DNA from: Bacteroidales bacterium
Lineage (GTDB): Bacteria; Bacteroidota; Bacteroidia; Bacteroidales; UBA932
DNA length: 15,202 bases
Direction of reading: 5' to 3'
Assembly: GCA_024681565.1 (NCBI GenBank)
Contig: JAILAO010000034.1
Location: 1-15,202 of the forward strand
Each line of letters opens with the position of its first letter. The first letter of the stretch is position 1. Positions 8,644 through 15,202 of the stretch are shown piece after piece. The notes beneath the pieces are model-generated. The model saw only the letters and a list, made by a program, of their open reading frames with translations, made no database searches and was not told the origin of the DNA. Made by a program: the position numbers and the translations under genes.

Positions 8644-9780
8644 ATGATTAAACGTTTATTATTGACTGTAAGCTTGTTGCTCCCGCTGGCCCCGGCGGTG
8701 GCACAGGTGCCGTCCCCGACAGCGCTCGGCCGCCAGGCCTTTCCGCGCATCGAGAAGGACGGACGTGTCTCCTTCCAGCTTAAAGCGCCGGATGCTTCCG
8801 GCCTGACCGTCTCGCTCGGCAAGGACTATGTGATGTCCCGGGATGCCGACGGGGTGTGGTCAGCCGTTACCGAACCCCAGGTAGAGGGGTTCCATTATTA
8901 TTCCCTGAAGGTGGGTGGACTTTCTTTCACCGATCCCGCCACCCACGCTTATTATGGGGGCGGACGGTGGAGCAGTGCGGTGGAAGTGCCCGAGAACCCT
9001 GCTGCAGCTGCCTTTTACACTCCCCGCCAGGGCGTCCCGCAAGGTGCGGTCCGTTCTGTCCGTTTCTATTCCAGGGTGTGTGGGGAATACCGCCGGATGT
9101 ATGTCTATACGCCGGCGGAATATGAGCAAAACCCCGGAAAACGCTACCCTGTGCTCTATTTACAGCATGGTGGCGGTGAAGATGAGACCGGCTGGATCTA
9201 TCAGGGCTTTGCAGATGTGATCCTGGATAACCTGGTGGCGGACGGCAAGGCCGTCCCGATGATCATCGTCATGAACAGCGGGGTCGCACACCGGGTGGAC
9301 AATCCGGAGGAAGATGCTTTTGACGCGATGATGACAGAAGATGTCATCCCGTTGGTGGACAAGCGTTTCCGTACGATTGCAGACCGGGACCACAGGGCGG
9401 TCGCCGGACTTTCCTGGGGGGCGAAACAAGCCTATGACCTGGGACTGGGACACCGTGACCTTTTTTCTGCCGTGGGCGGTTTCAGCGGTATCATCGTTAT
9501 CGGAGAATTCGATGTCCGCAATCCCGGATTCCGGGATCCGGAGAAATTCGCTGCGGCATATGACGGTGTGTTCCGGGATGCAAAATGGTTCAACGACAAT
9601 TACCACCTCCTCTTCATCAGTACCGGTGAGGCGGAGGGCAGCCTGCTCTCGCAGATGTCCGCGCTCCTGAAGGAACGGGGCATCGGCAATGTCTATTATG
9701 CTTCTCCCAAAACGGCCCACGAATGGCTGAGCTGGCGCAGAAGTCTCTACGAATTCGCTCCCCGTCTTTTCAAATGGTAA
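8644..9780 (+). CDS. Secreted CE1-type esterase with N-terminal E-set domain and altered active site
   Basis: Predicted feruloyl or acetyl-xylan esterase. Signal peptide 1-20 (PAVA/Q). Residues ~33-118 are an E-set/CBM48-like domain (GFHYYSLKVGG); ~135-378 are an esterase-D/CE1 alpha/beta-hydrolase with YPVLYLQHGGGEDETGW (oxyanion loop), nucleophile Ser257 in GLSWGAK and His359 in TAHEW. The third triad residue is unusual: the segment ISTGEAE aligns with ISCGEGD of the next gene, putting Glu331 where the paralogue has Asp323. The elbow glycine pair GG is GA here, and the usual PGGHEW is PKTAHEW. The enzyme may be active with a Glu triad or have shifted specificity. The leader is 21 bases; the lipoprotein paralogue follows after 5 bases, consistent with tandem duplication and divergence. 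Confidence 0.88.
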   Translation: MIKRLLLTVSLLLPLAPAVAQVPSPTALGRQAFPRIEKDGRVSFQLKAPDASGLTVSLGKDYVMSRDADGVWSAVTEPQVEGFHYYSLKVGGLSFTDPATHAYYGGGRWSSAVEVPENPAAAAFYTPRQGVPQGAVRSVRFYSRVCGEYRRMYVYTPAEYEQNPGKRYPVLYLQHGGGEDETGWIYQGFADVILDNLVADGKAVPMIIVMNSGVAHRVDNPEEDAFDAMMTEDVIPLVDKRFRTIADRDHRAVAGLSWGAKQAYDLGLGHRDLFSAVGGFSGIIVIGEFDVRNPGFRDPEKFAAAYDGVFRDAKWFNDNYHLLFISTGEAEGSLLSQMSALLKERGIGNVYYASPKTAHEWLSWRRSLYEFAPRLFKW

Positions 9781-9785
9781 TCGCT

Positions 9786-10898
9786 ATGAAAAACAATCTG
9801 TTTTTGTTGCTTGCCGGGCTTGCCTTCCTGGCATCCTGCGGTCAGCCGGTCCCGAAGGACACGGTCGCAGAACCATTCAGCGCGTCGACCAACATTCCCG
9901 GGCGTGAGTACCCGAAAATCCATCCTGACCTGCGCGCCGAGTTCCGGGTAGAAGCGCCGGATGCACAGTCCGTGGCCGTGGACATCTGCGGTCAGGTTTG
10001 CCCGCTCGAAAAGGGGGAGGATGGCTGCTGGTGCGGTTTCACGCAGCCGCTCGAGCCGGGTTTCCATTATTATTTCCTGGTCGTTGACGGAGTCCGCCTG
10101 TCCGATCCGTCCAGCACGCTTTTCTATGGTTGCGGGTTGATGGCGAGCGCCATCGAGATCCCGGAAAAAGGCGTGGACTTCTATCTGGACCGCGACGTGC
10201 CGCGGGGCGAGGTGCGGATGCAGCGCTATTGGTCTCCGAGCCTGAATGCCTGGCGGACCTGCTATGTGTATCTGCCGGCCGAATATGAACAGAATCCCGA
10301 TAAGCGCTATCCGGTGCTGTATCTGCAGCACGGCGGGGGGGAGGATGAGACCGGCTGGTCCCGCCAGGGACATGCGGATATCATCCTGGACAACCTGCTG
10401 GCCGAAAAGAAAGCCGTGCCGATGCTGATCGTGATGGACTACGGACAGGCAGGGGACTTCTCCAAGATCCTTCTCGAGGAGACCATCCCCATGATTGACG
10501 GACGCTATCGGACACTGCCGGATGCCAGCCACCGGGCGATGGCGGGCCTGTCTTTCGGCGGCGGACAGTCCTGGTCGATCGGACTCAAGCATCCCGAGGT
10601 CTTTTCCTCGATCGGCATTTTCTCTTCCGGTATGTTCGGCGGCGTGAGCTATGCCCCGTTCGACCTGGCGGCCTCCCTGCCTGAGCTGACTGCGGATGCG
10701 GCTGCGTTCAATGCCGCGCATCCGGTTTTCTACATCTCCTGCGGAGAAGGCGATCCGCGCATCGAGTACACCCGCAAGGCGGCGGAAGCGCTTTTGGAGA
10801 AAGGGGCCAACGTGCAGTTCAAGGCGTGGCCCGGCGGCCACGAATGGCAGCCCTGGCGCAAGTCGTTGCACGAATTCCTGCAGTTGATTTTCAAATAA
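9786..10898 (+). CDS. CE1-type esterase lipoprotein with N-terminal E-set domain
   Basis: Predicted membrane-anchored feruloyl/acetyl-xylan esterase. An in-frame ATG exists at 9723, but it lies inside the preceding gene; the start at 9786 gives a perfect lipoprotein signal (MKNNLFLLLAGLAFLASC, lipid-acceptor Cys18) and a 5-base gap, so I chose it. Residues ~40-125 are the E-set/CBM48-like domain (GFHYYFLVVDG); ~140-370 are the CE1 hydrolase with YLQHGGGEDETGW, nucleophile Ser256 in GLSFGGGQS, Asp323 in SCGEGD and His352 in GGHEW, a complete classical triad. It is closely related to the upstream soluble esterase, with near-identical segments such as PAEYEQNP and RYPVLYLQHGGGEDETGW. No strong acidic export signal follows Cys18 (GQPVPKD), so surface exposure is uncertain. 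The GH43 gene follows after 7 bases. Confidence 0.9.
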   Translation: MKNNLFLLLAGLAFLASCGQPVPKDTVAEPFSASTNIPGREYPKIHPDLRAEFRVEAPDAQSVAVDICGQVCPLEKGEDGCWCGFTQPLEPGFHYYFLVVDGVRLSDPSSTLFYGCGLMASAIEIPEKGVDFYLDRDVPRGEVRMQRYWSPSLNAWRTCYVYLPAEYEQNPDKRYPVLYLQHGGGEDETGWSRQGHADIILDNLLAEKKAVPMLIVMDYGQAGDFSKILLEETIPMIDGRYRTLPDASHRAMAGLSFGGGQSWSIGLKHPEVFSSIGIFSSGMFGGVSYAPFDLAASLPELTADAAAFNAAHPVFYISCGEGDPRIEYTRKAAEALLEKGANVQFKAWPGGHEWQPWRKSLHEFLQLIFK

Positions 10899-10905
10899 AC
10901 GTTCT

Positions 10906-13512
10906 ATGAGAAATATCTTTGCCCTGGCGGCGCTTCTGCTGTCGGGGGCCGTGGGCGCGCAGAATCCGGTGATCCGGACTTCATATACCCCGGACCCCGC
11001 ACCATATGTCCACGGAGACAAGGTCTATCTGGCTGTCGATCACGATGAGGACGACGCGACTACTTTCAAGATGAAGGATTGGCAGTTATACAGTACCGGG
11101 GATATGGTCAACTGGACCTATCTGGGTACACCTCTTTCCACGGCGACATTCCCCTGGGCATTCCAGGGCGACCGGGCCTGGGCCTCGCAGTTGGTGGAAC
11201 GGAACGGCAAATGGTACTGGTATGTCTGCCTTACGGAAGCTGCGACCCGGGCCGATGCACTGGCCGTCGCAGTGGCGGATGGCCCGCAAGGCCCTTATCG
11301 GGATGCCATAGGCGGTCCGCTCGCGACCGGTTTCGCTTTTATCGATCCAACGGTCTTTGTGGACGATGACGGTTCCGCATGGTTGTTCTGGGGCAACAAG
11401 GGCTGCTGGTATGGCCGCCTGGGCGAGGACATGATTTCATTCCCGGAAGGTTGGAAGGAAGTCCCCGGTTTCCACGATCCCGCCTGTTTCGGTCCCGAAT
11501 CGATGAAACCGGACTGGTCCGATGGAGGTAAAGACAAAATGATGGTCGGCTACGAGGAAGGCCCCTGGCTTTATAAGCGCGACGGTATCTATTATCTTTC
11601 TTATCCGGCCGGCGGCGTGCCGGAGCATATGGCTTATTCCACTGCACCCAGCATCCACGGTCCCTGGACATACAGGGGACGCATCATGGATGAAGCGGAA
11701 AACAGTTTCACGATCCATGGAGGGAACATCGATTTCCAGGAGCATCACTATATGTTCTATCACAACGGGGCCCTGCCCAACGGCGGAGGCTTTCACCGTT
11801 CCACCTGCGTGGAAGAGTTTTCTTTCCGCCCGGATGCGGCCATCCCCTTCATCCCTTTCACGAAAGAGGGCGTCGGGCCGTTGCGGACTTTCGATCCCTA
11901 TCAGATGACGGAAGCGGAAACGATGGCTTCCTCGTATGGTGTCAAGACCGACCGGGAGGCCGGAGTCCGTCATTGGCTGACTTCCATCCACAACGGGGAC
12001 TGGGTCTGTGTCCGGAATGTGGATTTCGGGGATGAACCGGCGACGCTGGTGAGCATCGAGATGCTGAATTTCAAGTCCGAAGGCATTCTTGAGTTTTATC
12101 TGGACGCGATGTCCGGACAGCCGGTCGCTTCGATCGTCATCAATGACGATAACATGATGAAGACGGCGCCGGTGGACGAGCGTGCCGTCGGGGTCCACGA
12201 TCTGTACCTGCTGTTCCGTGGCGGAGACGGTGAACTGTTCGACCTGGACTGGTGGAAGTTCAACCGTCACGTCAACCGCCCGCTCATCCAGACCAAGTAT
12301 ACGGCCGATCCGGCGCCGATGGTCTATGACGGCACGGTCTATCTGTACACGACGCACGACGAGGACGACGCAGACAATTTCAAGATGTTCGACTGGCTGT
12401 GCTATACCTCGACGGATATGGTCAACTGGACGGACCACGGTGCCGTGGCCTCCCTGGACGATTTCGAATGGTATGACGGCAAGAACGGCGCCTGGGCGGA
12501 ATGCGTGGTGGAGCGCGGCGGGAAGTTCTATATGTATTGTCCGATCCATGGACACGGGATCGGCGTGTTGGTTTCTGATTCTCCCTTCGGTCCCTTCAAG
12601 GACCCGCTCTGCGAGCCGCTCGTCTGGCAAAAGGAGCACTGGTACGATATCGACCCTTCTGTTTTTATCGACGATGACGGTCAGGCCTATATGTATTGGG
12701 GCAACCCGAACGTCTATTGGGCGAAACTCAACGAAGACATGATCTCGCTAGATGGTCCGATCCACCAGCTGGACTACAAGATCGAACACTACCAGGAAGG
12801 CCCCTGGTTCTACAAGCGGGACGGGCATTATTATCTGGCCTTCGCGTCCACCTGCTGTCCGGAAGGCATAGGCTATGCGATGTCCGACAGCCCGACCGGC
12901 CCCTGGAAGTCCATGGGGCATATCATGGACCGTACCTGGCGTACCCGGGGCAACCATCCCGGGATCATCGATTACAAAGGCGGGTCCTATATTTTCGGGC
13001 TCAACTATGAACTGATGCACATCGAGACCTTCCACCACCACGAACGGAGGAGCGTTTCGGCTGCTCCGATGTATTACGAGCCGGACGGATCCATCCGCAA
13101 GGTCCCTTACTGGATGGACAATGTCCTCGAACAGATCGAACCGTTCGATCCTTATCGGCGGGTCGAAGCGGAGACGATGGCCTGGGGCTACGGACTCAAG
13201 ACCCGCAAGGAACCCGGCCGCGGAATCGTGCTGACCCATATTCAGGAGGGGAGATACTTGCTGGTCAAGGGGGTTGATTTCGGAGCCCGGGGAGCCCGGT
13301 CGTTGACTGCCTGCGTGCGGGCTGACGCGGAAGCCGGGATCGAGGTGCACCTGGACAGTCCTGACGGACCGCTTTGCGGTACGCTGACTGTCAGGCCGGG
13401 AGCCGGATGGACCAACCAGCGCTGCCGGCTCGACGGGGCCGGGGGCGTGCATGACCTTTACTTTGTCTTCACCGGCGGCGGCTTTGATTGGGATTGGTGG
13501 AAAATTCAGTAA
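10906..13512 (+). CDS. Secreted tandem GH43-CBM6-GH43-CBM6 glycosidase
   Basis: Predicted arabinofuranosidase and/or beta-xylosidase with two catalytic modules in one chain. Signal peptide 1-18 (VGA/Q). Module 1: GH43 ~20-325 with base Asp30 (YTPDPAPY), modulator Asp147 (FIDPTVFVDDDG) and acid Glu218 (YEEGPW), then CBM6-like ~333-452 ending LDLDWWKF. Module 2: GH43 ~460-745 with Asp468 (YTADPAPM), Asp583 (DIDPSVFIDDDG) and Glu631 (YQEGPW), then CBM6-like ~752-868 ending DWDWWKIQ. All six catalytic acids are kept, so both modules may be active. They differ after the acid: module 1 has TIHGGNIDF and MFYHNG, module 2 has NHPGIIDY and FGLNYE with a His-rich FHHHE stretch, which suggests different specificities. 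The family often has a single module of 300-600 residues, so the duplication is notable. The subfamily is not certain (possibly GH43_29-like). Confidence 0.92.
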   Translation: MRNIFALAALLLSGAVGAQNPVIRTSYTPDPAPYVHGDKVYLAVDHDEDDATTFKMKDWQLYSTGDMVNWTYLGTPLSTATFPWAFQGDRAWASQLVERNGKWYWYVCLTEAATRADALAVAVADGPQGPYRDAIGGPLATGFAFIDPTVFVDDDGSAWLFWGNKGCWYGRLGEDMISFPEGWKEVPGFHDPACFGPESMKPDWSDGGKDKMMVGYEEGPWLYKRDGIYYLSYPAGGVPEHMAYSTAPSIHGPWTYRGRIMDEAENSFTIHGGNIDFQEHHYMFYHNGALPNGGGFHRSTCVEEFSFRPDAAIPFIPFTKEGVGPLRTFDPYQMTEAETMASSYGVKTDREAGVRHWLTSIHNGDWVCVRNVDFGDEPATLVSIEMLNFKSEGILEFYLDAMSGQPVASIVINDDNMMKTAPVDERAVGVHDLYLLFRGGDGELFDLDWWKFNRHVNRPLIQTKYTADPAPMVYDGTVYLYTTHDEDDADNFKMFDWLCYTSTDMVNWTDHGAVASLDDFEWYDGKNGAWAECVVERGGKFYMYCPIHGHGIGVLVSDSPFGPFKDPLCEPLVWQKEHWYDIDPSVFIDDDGQAYMYWGNPNVYWAKLNEDMISLDGPIHQLDYKIEHYQEGPWFYKRDGHYYLAFASTCCPEGIGYAMSDSPTGPWKSMGHIMDRTWRTRGNHPGIIDYKGGSYIFGLNYELMHIETFHHHERRSVSAAPMYYEPDGSIRKVPYWMDNVLEQIEPFDPYRRVEAETMAWGYGLKTRKEPGRGIVLTHIQEGRYLLVKGVDFGARGARSLTACVRADAEAGIEVHLDSPDGPLCGTLTVRPGAGWTNQRCRLDGAGGVHDLYFVFTGGGFDWDWWKIQ
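10963..12261 (+). repeat. Intragenic duplication, copy 1 (GH43-CBM6)
   Basis: First half of a duplicated module in the tandem GH43 gene. It aligns with 12277-13509 over the whole length: TSYTPDPAPY/TKYTADPAPM, DHDEDDATTFKMKDW/THDEDDADNFKMFDW, VDDDG/IDDDG, EEGPWLYKRDG/QEGPWFYKRDG, EAETMASSYG/EAETMAWGYG. Some DNA identity remains, for example GATATGGTCAACTGGAC at 11101 and again at 12415. Confidence 0.8.
12277..13509 (+). repeat. Intragenic duplication, copy 2 (GH43-CBM6)
   Basis: Second half of the duplicated module in the tandem GH43 gene. It matches copy 1 in the catalytic motifs and in the CBM6-like end (DLDWWKF/DWDWWKI), but has diverged in the segment after the catalytic Glu and lacks an equivalent of the loop around FGPESMKPDWSDGGKD. 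Confidence 0.8.
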
Positions 13513-13517
13513 ATTTG
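13510..13517 (+). promoter_or_regulatory. Possible internal -7 element (TAAATTTG) before the GH43 lipoprotein gene
   Basis: The octamer matches TAnnTTTG and begins in the stop codon of the tandem GH43 gene, 19 bases before the next ATG. An ATTG at 13487-13490 lies 19 bases upstream, a suitable -33 spacing. It could give the last gene its own transcript. The match is short and could be chance. Confidence 0.42.
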
Positions 13518-13536
13518 TCGAAAACAGATCGCTTCT

Positions 13537-15093
13537 ATGAGAAAATGGTTCCTGCTGCCGCTGCTGGCGCTTCTGCTCACCGCCTGTGTACGTCCCCGGA
13601 CGCAATGTGTCAATCCATTGACTTATACGGATATCCCGGACAATGACGTGATCCGGGTGGGGGAGGATTACTATATGGTCAGCACCACGATGTATTTCTG
13701 CCCCGGAGCACCGGTGATGCAGTCCCGCGACCTGGTGCACTGGCGCATCGTGGACTATATCTATGACTGTCTGGAGGACGATGATGTCTATAACCTCCGG
13801 AACGGGGCCAATGCCTATGGCAAAGGGCAGTGGGCCACTTCCCTGCGTTATGAGAACGGGCGTTTCTGGGCGCTATTCATCGCCAACGACCAGCGCAAGA
13901 CCTATGTCTATTCGACACCGCGGATCGGGGAAAAGTGGACGCGCCAGGTTATCGGCCAGCCCTTCCATGACGCCTCTCTTCTCTTCGAAGACGGCCGCGT
14001 CTATGTGGTCTGGGGCAACGGAGAGATCCGCATCACCGAACTGGAACCGGACCTCTCAGGCGTCCGGGAAGGTGGCGTGGACCAGGTGTTGTTCACCTGC
14101 CCGCGTGAAGGCTACGGCCTGCGCGCCGAGGGTGCGCACGTGTACCATATCGGCGACTGGTACTATGTCCTGGTAATCGACTGGCCTTCGGGCGGACCCC
14201 GGACGGAGACCTGCTGGCGCAGCCGGGAAATGCTCGGTCCTTACGAGCCGAAGACCATCCTGCAGGGAGAATTCGACGGCCGTCGGGACGGCGTGGCGCA
14301 AGGGGCCATCGTACAGACACAGAAAGGGGACTGGTATGCGGTGATGTTTCAGGACCACGGTGCCGTGGGGCGGATCCCGACCCTGCAGCCTGTCACCTGG
14401 ACGGACAGCTGGCCGATCCTGGGAGACAATACCGTGCCTGTCAAGGAATTCGAAGTCAATCTGCGTCCGGACGGGAAGGATTATGTATGGGATTCGGATG
14501 AATTTGATTCCGATAAACTTGCGCTGGTCTGGCAGTGGAACCACAAGCCGCTGGACGACTGCTGGTCTCTGTCGCAGCGGCCCGGGTGGCTGCGCCTGAC
14601 GGCCGGTCAGCTTGCGACCGGACTCCCGGATGCCCGCAATACGTTGACGCAGAGAACCTTCGGACCTCAGTGCACCAGCGTGGTCCTGTTGGACGCTTCC
14701 GGTCTGAAACCGGGTGACTATGCCGGCCTGAGCGCTTTCCAGAGCTGCCGGGGAGACATCGGTCTGCGCTGTACGGAAGCCGGACTGGAACTGTATTATG
14801 TCCACGAACTTCCGCAACGCGGCGAGGACCGCACGGTCACGCGCCGGACCCGCGAACTGTTCAGCATGCCTGCCGTCGCTCCGCAGGTCAGTCTGCGTAT
14901 CCGTTATGACTTTGATGTGGACCAGGCCTGGTTTTCCTACAGTTGGGACGGGACCGAATGGACCGAACTCGAAGACCCGCTGCAGATGCGCTATACCCTC
15001 GATTATTTCACGGGTTACCGCTCGGCTCTGTACTGCTATGCGACCCGGACCCCCGGCGGCCACGAAGACTTCGACTACTTCCGTCAATTCTAA
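13537..15093 (+). CDS. GH43 glycosidase lipoprotein with C-terminal concanavalin-A-like domain
   Basis: Predicted beta-xylosidase or arabinofuranosidase acting on short oligosaccharides. The N-terminus is a lipoprotein signal (LALLLTAC, lipid-acceptor Cys17). GH43 propeller ~25-310: base Asp35 in YTDIPDNDVIRVGEDYYM, modulator Asp145 in HDASLLFEDG, acid Glu198 in AEGAHVYHIGDWYY; the residues and order fit GH43 subfamilies that carry this architecture (GH43_12-like). Residues ~318-518 form the beta-xylosidase C-terminal concanavalin-A-like domain (WQWNHKP, FSYSWDGTEWTEL, FTGYRSALYCYAT), which in relatives helps shape the active site. The residues after Cys17 are VRPRTQC, basic rather than acidic, so no surface-export signal is seen and a periplasm-facing location is likely. 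It lies 24 bases after the tandem GH43 gene. Family firm; specificity unknown. Confidence 0.92.
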   Translation: MRKWFLLPLLALLLTACVRPRTQCVNPLTYTDIPDNDVIRVGEDYYMVSTTMYFCPGAPVMQSRDLVHWRIVDYIYDCLEDDDVYNLRNGANAYGKGQWATSLRYENGRFWALFIANDQRKTYVYSTPRIGEKWTRQVIGQPFHDASLLFEDGRVYVVWGNGEIRITELEPDLSGVREGGVDQVLFTCPREGYGLRAEGAHVYHIGDWYYVLVIDWPSGGPRTETCWRSREMLGPYEPKTILQGEFDGRRDGVAQGAIVQTQKGDWYAVMFQDHGAVGRIPTLQPVTWTDSWPILGDNTVPVKEFEVNLRPDGKDYVWDSDEFDSDKLALVWQWNHKPLDDCWSLSQRPGWLRLTAGQLATGLPDARNTLTQRTFGPQCTSVVLLDASGLKPGDYAGLSAFQSCRGDIGLRCTEAGLELYYVHELPQRGEDRTVTRRTRELFSMPAVAPQVSLRIRYDFDVDQAWFSYSWDGTEWTELEDPLQMRYTLDYFTGYRSALYCYATRTPGGHEDFDYFRQF

Positions 15094-15187
15094 CAGTTCC
15101 TCCGAAAGGACGGGAAGCCGGCGGGATTTGGCTGATTTGTGCAAAGAAAAGGTGGATTTGTAATGAATCCATCCGGGAAAATAAAGT

Positions 15188-15195
15188 TATATTTG
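15188..15195 (+). promoter_or_regulatory. Possible -7 element (TATATTTG) for a gene beyond the window
   Basis: The octamer matches TAnnTTTG within an AT-rich stretch that contrasts with the GC-rich genes. The stretch 15094-15202 holds no convincing gene or clear terminator. The nearest TTTG upstream (15157-15160) is 27 bases away, longer than ideal, so the -33 half is not convincing. Confidence 0.4.
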
Positions 15196-15202
15196 TATGT
15201 TT

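Noticed and set aside
9723..9785. Upstream in-frame start giving 21 extra residues to the CE1 lipoprotein
   Set aside because: It overlaps the end of the preceding gene and would bury the lipoprotein signal; the ATG at 9786 restores a proper N-terminus.
10335..10341. Run of seven G in the CE1 lipoprotein gene, possible phase-variation tract
   Set aside because: It encodes the conserved HGGGE loop, the frame is intact and the run is short; codon choice explains it.
9747..11021. 424-codon open frame on the minus strand
   Set aside because: Antisense to the CE1 lipoprotein gene with its conserved motifs; no recognisable domain and no start context.
11437..13740. Long minus-strand open frames (400 and 330 codons) opposite the tandem GH43 gene
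   Set aside because: The duplicated coding sequence on the + strand explains them; the proteins show no family features.
14056..15144. 362-codon open frame on the minus strand
   Set aside because: Shadow of the GH43 lipoprotein gene; composition typical of antisense translation.
15094..15187. Possible terminator after the last gene
   Set aside because: Only weak, short pairings (for example TCC/GGA around a GAAA loop) and no T-run after them.
1..15202. tRNA, rRNA, CRISPR array, transposase or attachment sites
   Set aside because: None seen; nearly all the sequence is accounted for by eight collinear genes with short gaps.

Overview
The window is a GC-rich, gene-dense stretch from a member of the Bacteroidota, most likely an uncultured gut or rumen Bacteroidales. 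The evidence is the repertoire of secreted multidomain carbohydrate enzymes typical of Bacteroidota polysaccharide utilisation loci, lipoproteins that keep enzymes on membranes, a TAnnTTTG-type -7 promoter element, and the absence of clear Shine-Dalgarno sequences. The genus cannot be fixed from the sequence; the high GC argues against a typical low-GC Bacteroides or Prevotella. All eight genes are on the + strand.

Layout. (1) 2-1705: the 3' part of a fused CE6/SASA - E-set - CE1 esterase, cut by the window start. (2) 1706-3898: a fusion of an alpha/beta-hydrolase esterase, a GH43 glycosidase and a CBM6-like domain; its ATG directly follows the previous stop. A strong intrinsic terminator (3952-3991) ends this upstream unit and a promoter-like element follows at once. 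(3) 4034-7822: a very large GH3 beta-xylosidase. (4) 7822-8622: a small secreted protein of unknown function, probably a beta-propeller, overlapping the GH3 stop by one base. (5) 8644-9780 and (6) 9786-10898: tandem CE1-type esterases, one soluble and one a lipoprotein. (7) 10906-13512: a tandem GH43-CBM6-GH43-CBM6 protein. (8) 13537-15093: a GH43 lipoprotein with a C-terminal concanavalin-A-like domain. Genes 3 to 8 are separated by -1 to 24 bases and look like one operon, perhaps with an extra promoter before gene 8.

Together the genes resemble the debranching half of an arabinoxylan locus. CE6, CE1 and BD-FAE-like esterases would remove acetyl and feruloyl groups, four GH43 catalytic modules would remove arabinofuranose or xylose, and the GH3 enzyme would release xylose from oligosaccharides. 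No endo-xylanase, SusC/SusD pair, transporter or regulator is visible, so these must lie outside the window or be elsewhere. The individual enzyme families are known. The parts worth a second look are the unusual fusions, the divergent active site of the soluble CE1 enzyme (Glu where its paralogues have the triad Asp, with an altered nucleophile elbow), the unequal GH43 modules in gene 7, and the unknown propeller-like protein. I did not find a clearly new type of system such as a defence island, mobile element or RNA machine.
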